DNA from: CAZEHS01 sp964649745
Lineage (GTDB): Bacteria > Bacillota > Clostridia > Peptostreptococcales > Acidaminobacteraceae
Direction: 5' to 3'
Assembly (NCBI GenBank): GCA_964649745.1
Contig: CAZYQI010000011.1
Location: forward strand, 1 to 64,000
Length of the DNA stretch: 64,000 nt
A program made the position numbers and the translations under genes. The notes below the pieces were generated by a model. The model made no database searches. It worked only from the letters and a program-made list of their open reading frames with translations, and was not told the DNA's origin. Of this stretch, positions 15,648 to 24,400 are shown one piece after another. Positions within the stretch are counted from its first letter, which is position 1; each line of letters begins with the position of its first letter.

Positions 15648-16014
15648 CGTCATCCTCCGCTTCGGGCTCCTGTGGAGTCACTGATTTAATCAGCTTGTTG
15701 ATATAAAAGCTGTTTTCAATAGACTCGTCCACCTTGAACAGAGGCTCCGGGGTATAGTGAAGCTTAAGCGCTGTGCCTATTTCCCGTCGTATGAATCCTT
15801 TGGCGCTGTTCAAGCCCTCCAGAGCCTTCTGTTTGTCTGCAGAAGGCTCCAGAATGCTGATATAAATCGTTGTAAAGCGCAGATCGTTGGTGGTATCCAC
15901 ATGGGTCACGCTGGTCATGGCAGGAATCCTTGGATCCTTGATATCATACATGATCAGCTGGCTGACGATCTTTTTGATTTCCTCAGAAATCCGCTTATGT
16001 CTTGGGTATCCCAT
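15607..16014 (-). CDS. rbfA: Ribosome-binding factor A
   Basis: RbfA helps mature the 5' end of 16S rRNA and the 30S subunit. The single KH-like domain begins GYPRHKRISEEIKKIVSQLI and includes KDPRIPAMTSVTHVDTTNDL, both typical. The C-terminal 20 residues are very acidic. Length (135) is slightly above average. It lies directly downstream of infB, as usual. Confidence 0.96.
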   Translation of the reverse strand: MGYPRHKRISEEIKKIVSQLIMYDIKDPRIPAMTSVTHVDTTNDLRFTTIYISILEPSADKQKALEGLNSAKGFIRREIGTALKLHYTPEPLFKVDESIENSFYINKLIKSVTPQEPEAEDDDEPGSDSDDQEDA

Positions 16015-16032
16015 AATTTTTCACCATCCCTG

Positions 16033-19000
16033 TTAAACGCGCTTGACCTCTTCCATGATGTAGGCTTCGATGATGTCCTGTTCTTTAAGATCATTATACC
16101 CATCGATACCGATTCCACACTCATAGCTTGTAGCAACCTCTTTGACATCATCTTTAAATCGTTTGAGGGAGCTGATCTTTCCGTCATGGATGATGATTCC
16201 TTCGCGGATGACACGCACATTGGCTGTTCGGGTAACCTTGCCGTCAAGAACGTATGCCCCTGCAATCATGCCCAGTTTAGGAACCTTGAAGGTAGCCCGT
16301 ACTTCAACCTTGCCAAGTACAACTTCCTTGAAGATCGGGTCCAACATGCCCTTCATCGCTGTTTCAATATCGTTGATTGCGTTATAGATAATCTGGTAGG
16401 TGCGAATATCCACCTGTTCCTTTTCAGCCAGAGCCGTGACAGAGTTGCTTGGACGCACGTTAAATCCGATGATCAGTCCATTGGACGCAGAAGCCAACAG
16501 GATGTCGGACTCTGAGATGGTTCCGATGCTGGCGTGGATGATATTGACCCGTACTTCCTCGTTGGTAAGCTTAAGCAGTGAAGACTTCAGCGCCTCCAGG
16601 GAGCCGTGTACATCCGCCTTGAGGATAAGGTTCAGCTCTTTGATGTTGCCCTGCTGTATCTGGCTGAAAAGATCTTCCAGGGTTACATGGGATTTCCCAG
16701 CCCGGAGACCCATTTCACGGTAATCCTGCTGACGTCGGTCTGCCAGTTGCTTGGCTTTTTTCTCGTCCTGTACCACGTAGAACTTATCACCGGCCTGGGG
16801 CACTTCGGAAAGACCAAGGATCTCTGCAGAAGAAGAAGGACCACCGGATTTGATCCGTTTGCCTTTGTCGCTGAACATCGCCCGGATACGGCCATAGGTG
16901 GCACCGGCGATGATGCTGTCCCCTTCTTTGAGGGTTCCGTTCTGTACCAAAACCGTTGCAACCGGACCCTGTCCTTTGTCGATATGGGCTTCGATGATGG
17001 AGCCGTTACCGGGACGGTTGGGGTTTGCTTTAAGATTCTGCAGATCTGCTACCAGCAACACCATTTCCAGCAGGTTGTCGATGCCGGTTCCAACCTTCGC
17101 GGAAACCATGCAGCTGACGGTGTCGCCACCCCAGTCTTCAACCTGTACGCCGTAATTGGCCAGCTCCTGTTTCACCTTATCCGGATTTGCACCGGGCTTG
17201 TCGATCTTGTTGACGGCAACGATGATCGGAATGCCGGCAGCCTTTGCATGGTCGATGGCTTCAATGGTTTGTGGCATCACACCGTCATCTGCGGCAACAA
17301 CGAGAATTGCGATATCTGTGATCTTAGAGCCGCGGGCACGGAGTGTTGTGAAGGCCTCGTGACCCGGTGTGTCCAAGAATACGATCTTCTGTCCGTTCAC
17401 TTCAACCTCGGAGGCTCCGATGTGCTGGGTGATGCCGCCGGCTTCACCGGTGGTGATGCTGGTGTTTCGGATGGCATCCAGCAGGGATGTCTTTCCGTGG
17501 TCTACGTGGCCCATTACAGTAACCACCGGTGCACGCTTGATGGTATCTTTTTCATCGTCTTCGAAATCGAACATTTGCTTTTCGATGTTCTCTTCCGTTT
17601 TATGCTGTACCTCGATGCCGAAATCAACCGCCAAAAGCTCCATGGTTTCAAAGTCCAGTTCATGGTTGATGCCGGCCATAATGCCGAGATTCATCAGCTT
17701 CACAATCACTTCTTTTGGGACACGGTTGATCTTGGTGGAAAAATCGGAGAGGGTCATATGATCCGGCAGAAGCAAGGCTTCCGCTCCTCTGTTCCCCAGT
17801 CTTTTTTCATGGGTATGAACAGCACCGCCGTCGTCTGCTTTGTTACGACGGGTGCTGGTCCGGAGCTTTGGATACGGATTGCCGTCATCATCGTAATCGT
17901 TGATGTTGACACGAATATCCTGCTTGGTCTTCTTCTTTTCAATTTTCAGGCGATCCTGCTTGGCCCGGTTGGATTCTTCGTTGTACTGGGAAGTTGTCCG
18001 TTGCTTTCTAAGCGGTGCCGCTTCTTTTTTGTCAACCGGAGCAGCGGGGATATTCAGGCCGCCGGGACGCTGTCCTTGGGGACGGCCGCCATAGCCACCC
18101 TGACCTTGAGGACGATTGCCTTGGTACCCGCCCTGACCGGCAGGACGGTTCCCTTGATAGCCCTGTCCCTGGGGTCTGTCACCCTGAGGACGGTTTCCCT
18201 GATAGCCGGTGCCGGCGGGGCGATTCCCCTGGTAACCGGTGCCTGCGGGTCTGTCACCTTGAGGGCGGTTCCCCTGGTAGCCGGTGCCGGCGGGTCTGTC
18301 ACCCTGAGGGCGGTTCCCCTGGTAGCCGGTGCCTGCGGGTCTGTCACCCTGGGGACGGTTCCCCTGGTAGCCGGTGCCTGCGGGTCTGTCACCTTGAGGA
18401 CGGTTCCCTTGGTAGCCGGTGCCTGCGGGTCTGTCACCCTGGGGACGGTTCCCCTGGTAGCCGGTGCCTGCGGGTCTGTCACCTTGAGGACGGTTCCCTT
18501 GATAGCCGGTCCCTGCGGGACGATCGGAGCCCTGACCTGAAGGACGGTATTGTCCACCCTGCGGACGGCTCCCCTGATAACCCTGACCTTGAGGACGATC
18601 CCCTTGGGGACGGTTTCCTTGGTAGCCCTGGCCCTGAGGACGGTCGCTCTGTGGGCGGTCGGTTCCCTGGGGCTGGCTTGGTGTGCCATCGGGATTCTGG
18701 CTCATGGGCTTATAGATTCCGCCCTGTGGCCGCTGGCTGTGAGGACGGTTGCCCTGATAGCCCTGACCCTGAGGACGGTCTCCTTGAGGGCGGTTCCCCT
18801 GATAGCCGGTGCCTGCGGGTCTGTCACCCTGAGGACGACTGCCTTGTGGGCGATCCCCCTGAGGACGCGGAGCAGGCTGAGAAGCAGTCGGAGCCACCGT
18901 TTGTGGGGCAGCCGGTGCGGCGGGAGCCGGTGCGGCAGGCTGTGCGGACGGCTGCGCAGGAGCTGTCACAGGTTTCTGTGCAGCGGGAGCCGTCGGTTTC

Positions 19001-19149
19001 ACCGTGCTCTTTATTTTTTGGACATCGCTGTCTTCCAATGAACTCATATGTGTGTGTGCATCTACACCTTGCTCATGAAGCTTCGTCAGCATGTCTTTGT
19101 TGGATAATCCCAACTCTTTGGCTAATTCATAGATTCTTACCTTCGACAA
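16033..19149 (-). CDS. infB: Translation initiation factor IF-2 with a long repeat-rich N-terminus
   Basis: IF-2 is the GTPase that places initiator tRNA on the 30S subunit. The G domain starts near residue 545 with GHVDHGKTSLLD, then DTPGHEAFTTLRARG and NKIDKP; domains II-IV follow. The N-terminal IF2-N motif is SKVRIYELAKELGLSNKDML. Between lie about 270 residues of a Gly/Arg/Pro/Gln repeat. At about 1038 residues it is much longer than B. subtilis IF-2. The TTG at 19149 was chosen as start because GGAGGT (19157-19162) is seven bases upstream and it gives the conserved MSKVRIYELAKEL; an ATG at 19155 or GTG at 19173 is possible. It overlaps ylxQ by 23 nt. Confidence 0.96.
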   Translation of the reverse strand: MSKVRIYELAKELGLSNKDMLTKLHEQGVDAHTHMSSLEDSDVQKIKSTVKPTAPAAQKPVTAPAQPSAQPAAPAPAAPAAPQTVAPTASQPAPRPQGDRPQGSRPQGDRPAGTGYQGNRPQGDRPQGQGYQGNRPHSQRPQGGIYKPMSQNPDGTPSQPQGTDRPQSDRPQGQGYQGNRPQGDRPQGQGYQGSRPQGGQYRPSGQGSDRPAGTGYQGNRPQGDRPAGTGYQGNRPQGDRPAGTGYQGNRPQGDRPAGTGYQGNRPQGDRPAGTGYQGNRPQGDRPAGTGYQGNRPQGDRPAGTGYQGNRPAGTGYQGNRPQGDRPQGQGYQGNRPAGQGGYQGNRPQGQGGYGGRPQGQRPGGLNIPAAPVDKKEAAPLRKQRTTSQYNEESNRAKQDRLKIEKKKTKQDIRVNINDYDDDGNPYPKLRTSTRRNKADDGGAVHTHEKRLGNRGAEALLLPDHMTLSDFSTKINRVPKEVIVKLMNLGIMAGINHELDFETMELLAVDFGIEVQHKTEENIEKQMFDFEDDEKDTIKRAPVVTVMGHVDHGKTSLLDAIRNTSITTGEAGGITQHIGASEVEVNGQKIVFLDTPGHEAFTTLRARGSKITDIAILVVAADDGVMPQTIEAIDHAKAAGIPIIVAVNKIDKPGANPDKVKQELANYGVQVEDWGGDTVSCMVSAKVGTGIDNLLEMVLLVADLQNLKANPNRPGNGSIIEAHIDKGQGPVATVLVQNGTLKEGDSIIAGATYGRIRAMFSDKGKRIKSGGPSSSAEILGLSEVPQAGDKFYVVQDEKKAKQLADRRQQDYREMGLRAGKSHVTLEDLFSQIQQGNIKELNLILKADVHGSLEALKSSLLKLTNEEVRVNIIHASIGTISESDILLASASNGLIIGFNVRPSNSVTALAEKEQVDIRTYQIIYNAINDIETAMKGMLDPIFKEVVLGKVEVRATFKVPKLGMIAGAYVLDGKVTRTANVRVIREGIIIHDGKISSLKRFKDDVKEVATSYECGIGIDGYNDLKEQDIIEAYIMEEVKRV
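18057..18865 (-). repeat. 45-bp tandem repeats encoding RPQGDRPAGTGYQGN in IF-2
   Basis: At least seven near-identical units of the 15-residue RPQGDRPAGTGYQGN occur in a row. They are flanked by degenerate RPQGQGYQGN and RPQGDRPQGQGY versions on both sides. Third-position differences between units (CCTGAGG, CCTTGAG, CCTGGGG) show it is an old array that still expands or converts. The encoded segment is basic, rich in Gly, Gln, Arg and Pro, and probably disordered. Confidence 0.9.
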
Positions 19150-19492
19150 ATTCATCACCTCCGGGTTCTTCACCCTTATCAGTTCCAGACTCTCTCATGA
19201 GTTTTCCCAGCTGCTTTGCAAACCCGGAATCCAGAACCGCAATGACCGTTCGGTTTACCTTCCCTATTGCTTGGGAAAGTGTATCACGATCTGCTATGAC
19301 GAGAATCGGGACATGATGGTTCTGTCCGGCTCTCTGCCATTTTTCCAGAGTGTTTTCAGCGGCATCGGAAGCCAGAATAATCAGCTTCACTTTTTTCCGC
19401 TTCAGGTAGAGTTCGCAGGTTTCATCACCCGTGGCCAGCTTGCCGGCCTTCTGGGCAAACCCAAGGAGAGACAACAGTTTATTGTTTTCCAT
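19127..19492 (-). CDS. ylxQ: L7Ae-family RNA-binding protein (YlxQ)
   Basis: This is a small L7Ae/L30e/S12e-fold protein of the nusA-infB operon, thought to bind kink-turn RNA. LLSLLGFAQKAGKLATGDETC and KVKLIILASDAAENTLEKW are the characteristic helix and strand elements. The ATG at 19492 gives the family start MENNKLLSLLGFA and about 121 residues. An ATG ten codons upstream (19522) has a better ribosome-binding site (GGAGATCT) but would add an unusual leader overlapping rnpM. Function in the cell is not well established for this family. Confidence 0.88.
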   Translation of the reverse strand: MENNKLLSLLGFAQKAGKLATGDETCELYLKRKKVKLIILASDAAENTLEKWQRAGQNHHVPILVIADRDTLSQAIGKVNRTVIAVLDSGFAKQLGKLMRESGTDKGEEPGGDEFVEGKNL

Positions 19493-19754
19493 GTTTTTCA
19501 ATCTCAGCACGGAGTTTCGCATAGATCTCCGGCGTTATTTCGGTTTCAAGGGCTCGGGCCAAAGACCGTTTCTTTTCGGCTTTTGCCAGGCATTCCGGAT
19601 CGGGGCAAATATACGCTCCCCTTCCATTGGCCTTCCCGGTGACATCCAATTGTACTTCACCCTCTTTATTCTTAACAACGCGTATCAGTTCGCGTTTTTG
19701 CTTTTGTGTGTTGCATCCAAGGCACTTCCGCAGGGGAACTTTTTTAACCTTCAT
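19479..19754 (-). CDS. rnpM: RnpM (YlxR, DUF448) RNase P modulator
   Basis: This 91-residue basic protein belongs to the YlxR family, recently described as an RNase P-binding modulator. The conserved KVPLRKCLGCNTQKQKREL and GKANGRGAYICPDPECL are present. It is encoded between nusA and ylxQ in the standard Firmicute order. Confidence 0.93.
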   Translation of the reverse strand: MKVKKVPLRKCLGCNTQKQKRELIRVVKNKEGEVQLDVTGKANGRGAYICPDPECLAKAEKKRSLARALETEITPEIYAKLRAEIEKHGKQ

Positions 19755-19778
19755 GGATTCGCACCTCTTAAGGGAGTC

Positions 19779-20870
19779 CTACTCTTCATCTTCGTATTCG
19801 TCCTCATCAACCGGAGCATGACCCGCCGCTGCCATCTCCTGATACTGTGTCAGACTCTTGATATCTATTTTCCAGCCGGTGAGCTTTGCAGCCAGTCGGG
19901 CGTTCTGACCTTCTTTACCGATGGCCAGGGAAAGCTGGTAGTCCGGCACCACCACCAAAACGGACTGATCTTCCGGTTTGTAGAATACCTTTTCAACCTT
20001 GGATGGGCTGAGGGCGTTGGATATGAATACCTTTGGGTCTTCACTCCACTTGACGATATCAATTTTTTCGCCCCGGAGCTCGTCTACGATGGTCTGTACA
20101 CGGTTCCCCTTTTGGCCTACGCAAGCCCCTACGGGATCAACGTTTTCGTCCAGGGAATGTACCGCAATCTTGGTTCGGGACCCCGCTTCTCTGGAAATAC
20201 CTCTGATTTCAACGACACCGTCATGAATTTCAGGAACTTCCAGTTCGAACAGTCGCCGCACCAGACCGGGATGGGTTCGCGACACAAGGATCTGAGGCCC
20301 TTTGGAGGTCTTTTTCACCTCGACGATATAGGTTTTAATCCGCGTGCCTTGCTCGTATACTTCGGTAACCACCTGCTCGCTGGGCATCAATACAGATTCT
20401 GTTTTACCCAGATTGATGTAAATGGTTCCTTTGTTCATCCGCTGGATCATCCCTGTTACAATCTCCGATTCGCGGTTCACGTACTCATCGAAAATCACCG
20501 TACGCTCTGCTTCCCGGATCCGCTGAACCACCACCTGTTTTGCTGTCTGCGCCGCTATACGCCCGAAATCCCGAGGGGTTTCTTCTTTTTCGACGAAGTC
20601 ACCCAATTCGAAATTGGGATTGATGGCTTTTGCATCCTTCAGCGAGATATGGAAGAATTCGTCCTCCGGGGTTTCCACAACCTCCCGTTGCGAATAAACA
20701 TGAACATCTCCAGAGTCCGGATCAATCAGAACACGGACATTCTGAGAGGTTCCGAAATTTTTCTTATACGCAGTGATCAAGGCAGCTTCAATGGTCTCCA
20801 GAAGCATTTCCTTTGTGATCCCTTTTTCCCTTGCTATCTGGTCAAGGGCTTCAATCAGTTCCCGTTTCAA
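19779..20870 (-). CDS. nusA: Transcription termination/antitermination factor NusA
   Basis: NusA binds RNA polymerase and modulates pausing and intrinsic termination. The 363 residues contain the N-terminal polymerase-binding domain (MKRELIEALDQIAREKGITK), an S1 domain (GMIQRMNKGTIYINLGKTE) and two KH domains (ACVGQKGNRVQTIVDELRGE; AIGKEGQNARLAAKLTGWKI). It lacks the C-terminal acidic repeats of E. coli NusA, as normal for Firmicutes. It lies between rimP and rnpM. A hairpin in the operon leader could allow NusA to control its own transcription. Confidence 0.97.
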   Translation of the reverse strand: MKRELIEALDQIAREKGITKEMLLETIEAALITAYKKNFGTSQNVRVLIDPDSGDVHVYSQREVVETPEDEFFHISLKDAKAINPNFELGDFVEKEETPRDFGRIAAQTAKQVVVQRIREAERTVIFDEYVNRESEIVTGMIQRMNKGTIYINLGKTESVLMPSEQVVTEVYEQGTRIKTYIVEVKKTSKGPQILVSRTHPGLVRRLFELEVPEIHDGVVEIRGISREAGSRTKIAVHSLDENVDPVGACVGQKGNRVQTIVDELRGEKIDIVKWSEDPKVFISNALSPSKVEKVFYKPEDQSVLVVVPDYQLSLAIGKEGQNARLAAKLTGWKIDIKSLTQYQEMAAAGHAPVDEDEYEDEE

Positions 20871-20882
20871 AATATTATCCTC

Positions 20883-21350
20883 CTAGAATCGAACCAGCAG
20901 TTTGACAAGCGATATCTTATCCCTGGGGATTTCAAGAATTTGAGGACTGTTCTCCGGCTGCACTGCTACCTTTCCGTCCACAAGCCCTTTCAGGGTACCT
21001 TCGATAACCTTTGCTCCCTCAATGGGAAAATACAGCTTAACCTCTACCAGTTGTTCCTTGAACCGTTCGAAATCGGAATCCTTCTTCAAAACCCGTTCCA
21101 CTCCCGGTGACGAAACCTCCATAAAGTAGTTTTCCTCGATGGGGTCCACTGTATCCAGTTTTTCATTGAGGTATTCACTGACCTTTTGGCAGTCTTCAAG
21201 GGAGACTCCACCTTCTTTGTCGACGAAGATTCGAAGGTATCGGTGTTGCCCCTCCTTCACAAACTCAACGTCCACCAGCTCCATTCCCTGCCCGGGAAGA
21301 AACGGCACCAGCAGATCACTGACGACATCAACAACTTTCCTGCGTTTCAC
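20883..21350 (-). CDS. rimP: Ribosome maturation factor RimP
   Basis: RimP acts in 30S assembly. The 155-residue protein has the typical GMELVDVEFVKEGQHRYLRIF, FVDKEGGVSLEDCQKVSEYL and YFMEVSSPGVERVL. Its start is a GTG at 21350 behind AGGAGG. It is the first gene of the nusA-infB operon. Confidence 0.96.
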   Translation of the reverse strand: MKRRKVVDVVSDLLVPFLPGQGMELVDVEFVKEGQHRYLRIFVDKEGGVSLEDCQKVSEYLNEKLDTVDPIEENYFMEVSSPGVERVLKKDSDFERFKEQLVEVKLYFPIEGAKVIEGTLKGLVDGKVAVQPENSPQILEIPRDKISLVKLLVRF

Positions 21351-21400
21351 AAGGTTGCCTCCTTTCTATAACAGAGCATGGAAATTTCCCGCCCCAATAA

Positions 21401-21426
21401 CAAAGAGTGGGATTTCCCACTCTTTG
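21401..21426 (-). terminator. Hairpin between the rimP promoter and rimP (polC terminator or NusA attenuator)
   Basis: CAAAGAGTGGGA and TCCCACTCTTTG form a perfect inverted repeat (21401-21426). It lies after polC but also inside the leader of the rimP transcript, about 20 nt after the likely start. The following tract (TTATTGGGG) is a poor U-run. In B. subtilis the same leader holds a NusA-dependent terminator that autoregulates the operon, so a similar role is possible. Confidence 0.65.
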
Positions 21427-21450
21427 CGCACGACTTTTATAACCTTATAC

Positions 21451-21479
21451 ATTATAGCACGTTCAAAGATTTTACGCAA
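21451..21479 (-). promoter_or_regulatory. Sigma-A type promoter for rimP-nusA-infB
   Basis: TTGCGT (21474-21479) and a consensus TATAAT (21451-21456) are 17 bp apart on the minus strand. The -35 box overlaps the last codons of polC. Confidence 0.8.
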
Positions 21480-24400
21480 ATTGAAATAACGTCAGCTGGT
21501 CGTCATCCGGCATCCCCTGAAGACAGCCATGGGTATCCAATACCTCAATCACCGTCTTGGTGACCTTGGCCCGGGTCCGCAGATCCATCTTGGAGATGAA
21601 GGGCTCCGAAAGCCTTGCCTCCGCAATGGCCTTGGCTGCATTTTCACCCAACCCCTGAAGGGCGTTGAGGGGGGGCCTCAGCATTCCGTCCTCAATATCA
21701 AACCGTTCGGCTTTGGATGCATAGAGATCCACCCGATGGAAGGCATAGCCTCTGGCGTAATATTCCAGCACCACTTCCATAAGGCCCGCCTGATCCTTTT
21801 CCTTCTGTGTTGGCTTGGGTATGTTCTCCAGCTCTCGCATACGGCTGTTGACAACCGAAGGACCGGCACACATCACCTCGGCATCGAAATCGCTGACCTT
21901 GATGGTGAAGAAGGTGGCATAAAACGCCAGGGGGTGGTGCACCTTGAACCAGGCGATACGAAAGCTCATCATCACGTAGGCCACGGCGTGGGCCTTAGGG
22001 AACATATACTTGATCCGTTTGCAGGATTCAATGTACCACTCCGGGACACTGTTCTCTTTCATGAGCTGCTCCTGTTCCGGCTTCAGCCCCTTTCCTTTAC
22101 GCACGTTCTCCATGATGGTGAAGGCGGTTTTGTGGGGAAGGCCCGCGTAGATCAGGTAGTTCATGATGTCGTCTCGGGTAGAGATAACATTTTTAAGCTC
22201 CGCTATGCCTGCCCGCACGAACTCCTGGGCATTGTTGATCCATACGTCCGTACCATGGGAAAGACCCGATATGCGCACCAGTTCCGCAAAGGTGCTGGGC
22301 TGTGTGTCCTTCAGCATTTCCCGAACGAACTTGGTTCCGAACTCCGGGATCCCTAGGCTCCCGATCTTCAGGGGATAATCCCTGTCCTTGATATTCAGCG
22401 TTTCAACGGAAGTGAAAATCTTGACCGTATCTCTGTCGTCCAGAGGAACCTGCATGGCGTTGACTCCGGTGAAATCCTCCAGCATCTTGATGATGGACGG
22501 AACGTCGTGCCCCAGGATATCCAGCTTAAGGATCCGGCCGCTGATGGAATGATAATCGAAATGGGTGGTAATGACCCCGGAGCTGCTGTCGTTGGCCGGA
22601 TACTGGATCGGGCAGAAATCGTGGATGTTCTTATAGCTGGGCACTACCATGATTCCGCCGGGATGCTGTCCGGAGGTTCGCTTAATGCCGGTGCACCCCA
22701 TGGCCAGCCGTAGAACCTCTTTGGGATGAACCTTTTGGTTTTTTTCTTCAAAGTACTTCTTAACAAAGCCGAAGGCGGTTTTGTCCGCAATGGTACCGAT
22801 GGTGCCGGCCTTGAACACATATCCCTTGCCGAAGAGATCTTCTGTATACTGATGGGCGCAGGCCTGATACTCGCCGGCAAAGTTAAGGTCGATATCCGGC
22901 TCCTTGTCTCCCTCAAAGCCCAGAAAGGTTTCAAACGGAATATCATGACCATCTTTACGGTATTGCTGTCCACACCGGGGGCATGTTTTATCGGGCAAAT
23001 CCGCTCCGCTTCCGATGGAGCCGTCCAGCAGGAATTCGGAATGCTTGCAGTCCGGGTTGTCACAAATGTAATGGGGGGGCAGGGGATTAACCTCTGTGAT
23101 GTCGCTCATGGTGGCAGCCAGAGAGGAGCCGACAGAGCCCCTGGAGCCTACCAGAAACCCGTCTTCCATGGATTTCTTAACGAGCTTCTGGGCGATGATG
23201 TACATGACGGCATAGCCATTGGAAATAATAGAGCTTAGCTCCCGCTCCAGCCGTTTTTCTAAAAGCTCCGGCAGATCCTCGCCATATATCCGTCGCGCCT
23301 TGGCATAGCACATTTCCCGAAGTTCCGTATCAGAGCCTTCGATGATCGGCGGATAGGTTCCATCCGGTATGGGAATGATGGTCTCAATGGAATCTGCAAT
23401 ACGCTTCGGGGCATCGATAACCACTTCCCGAGCCATTTCCGTGCCCAGATAGCTGAACTCCTTCAGCATCTCATCGGTGGTCTTAAAGTAAAGGGGCGGT
23501 TGATTATCCGCATCGGAAAAGCCCTGACCGGTCATGATGATGCGCCGGTATACCTCGTCCTCCGGATCGATGAAGTGAAGATCCCCGGTGGCTACCACAG
23601 GCTTTTCCAAACGTCTGGCCAGCTCCACGATGCGTCGATTCAGATCTCGGAGAGCATCCGCATCCCGGACCATTTCCTTGGCTATCATAAACTGGTTGTT
23701 TCCTATGGGTTGTATTTCAAGAAAATCGTAGAATTCCGCTATCTCCGTTATCCTGTCTTCCTCTTGATTGCTCAGGATAGCCTGGAATAATTCGCCGGAT
23801 TCACAGGCGGTACCTAGAATCAGGCCTTCCCGTTTTCTTTCAAGCAGACTCTTGGGTATGCGGGGTTTTTTATAAAAGGTTTCAATATGGGAGTGGGTCA
23901 CCATCTCATACAGGTTCTTGAGCCCCACCTGATCCTTAACCAAAATAATGGCGTGGTACGCTTCTTCCTTCGTATAATCAAACTGGCTGGCGCCGTACGC
24001 GTTGAGGTCATCCAGATTGTTTACATCTTTCTCCATCAGCATCTGAAAGAACCGGAGAAGGATCTGAGCGGTGGCCTCCGCATCATGGACGGCGCGATGG
24101 TGCTCCAGGAGCTCGATTCCCAGACGCTTGGCAACCAGGTTCAATTTATGCCGCTTAATGTCCTTAAGCAGCATCCGCGCCAGGGAGAGGGTGTCTACCA
24201 CCGTGGGGCCGAAGGGGATCCCTTGCTGATCACAGGCGTAACGGATGAAGGATACGTCGAACTTGGCATTATGAGCGACCATAACACCGTCGCCCACAAA
24301 AGCCATAAAGCCCGGCAGCACCTCGTCAATGGCGGGCTTGTCCCGCACCATATCCTCCGTAATACCTGTCAGGGCAACCACCTTTTCCGGGATTGAGCGC

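Noticed and set aside
16606..18540. Very long plus-strand open frame (over 600 codons) opposite infB
   Set aside because: It mirrors the infB coding and repeat region, has no plausible protein motif, and the minus-strand IF-2 is certain. The same holds for the frame at 18015-19316, which consists of the repeat read in another frame.
18057..18865. CRISPR-like array because of regular repeats
   Set aside because: The repeats are directly tandem, in frame and coding inside IF-2; there are no unique spacers.
19431..21110. 559-codon plus-strand open frame opposite rnpM-nusA-rimP
   Set aside because: It spans three certain minus-strand genes, and its protein lacks any recognisable domain.
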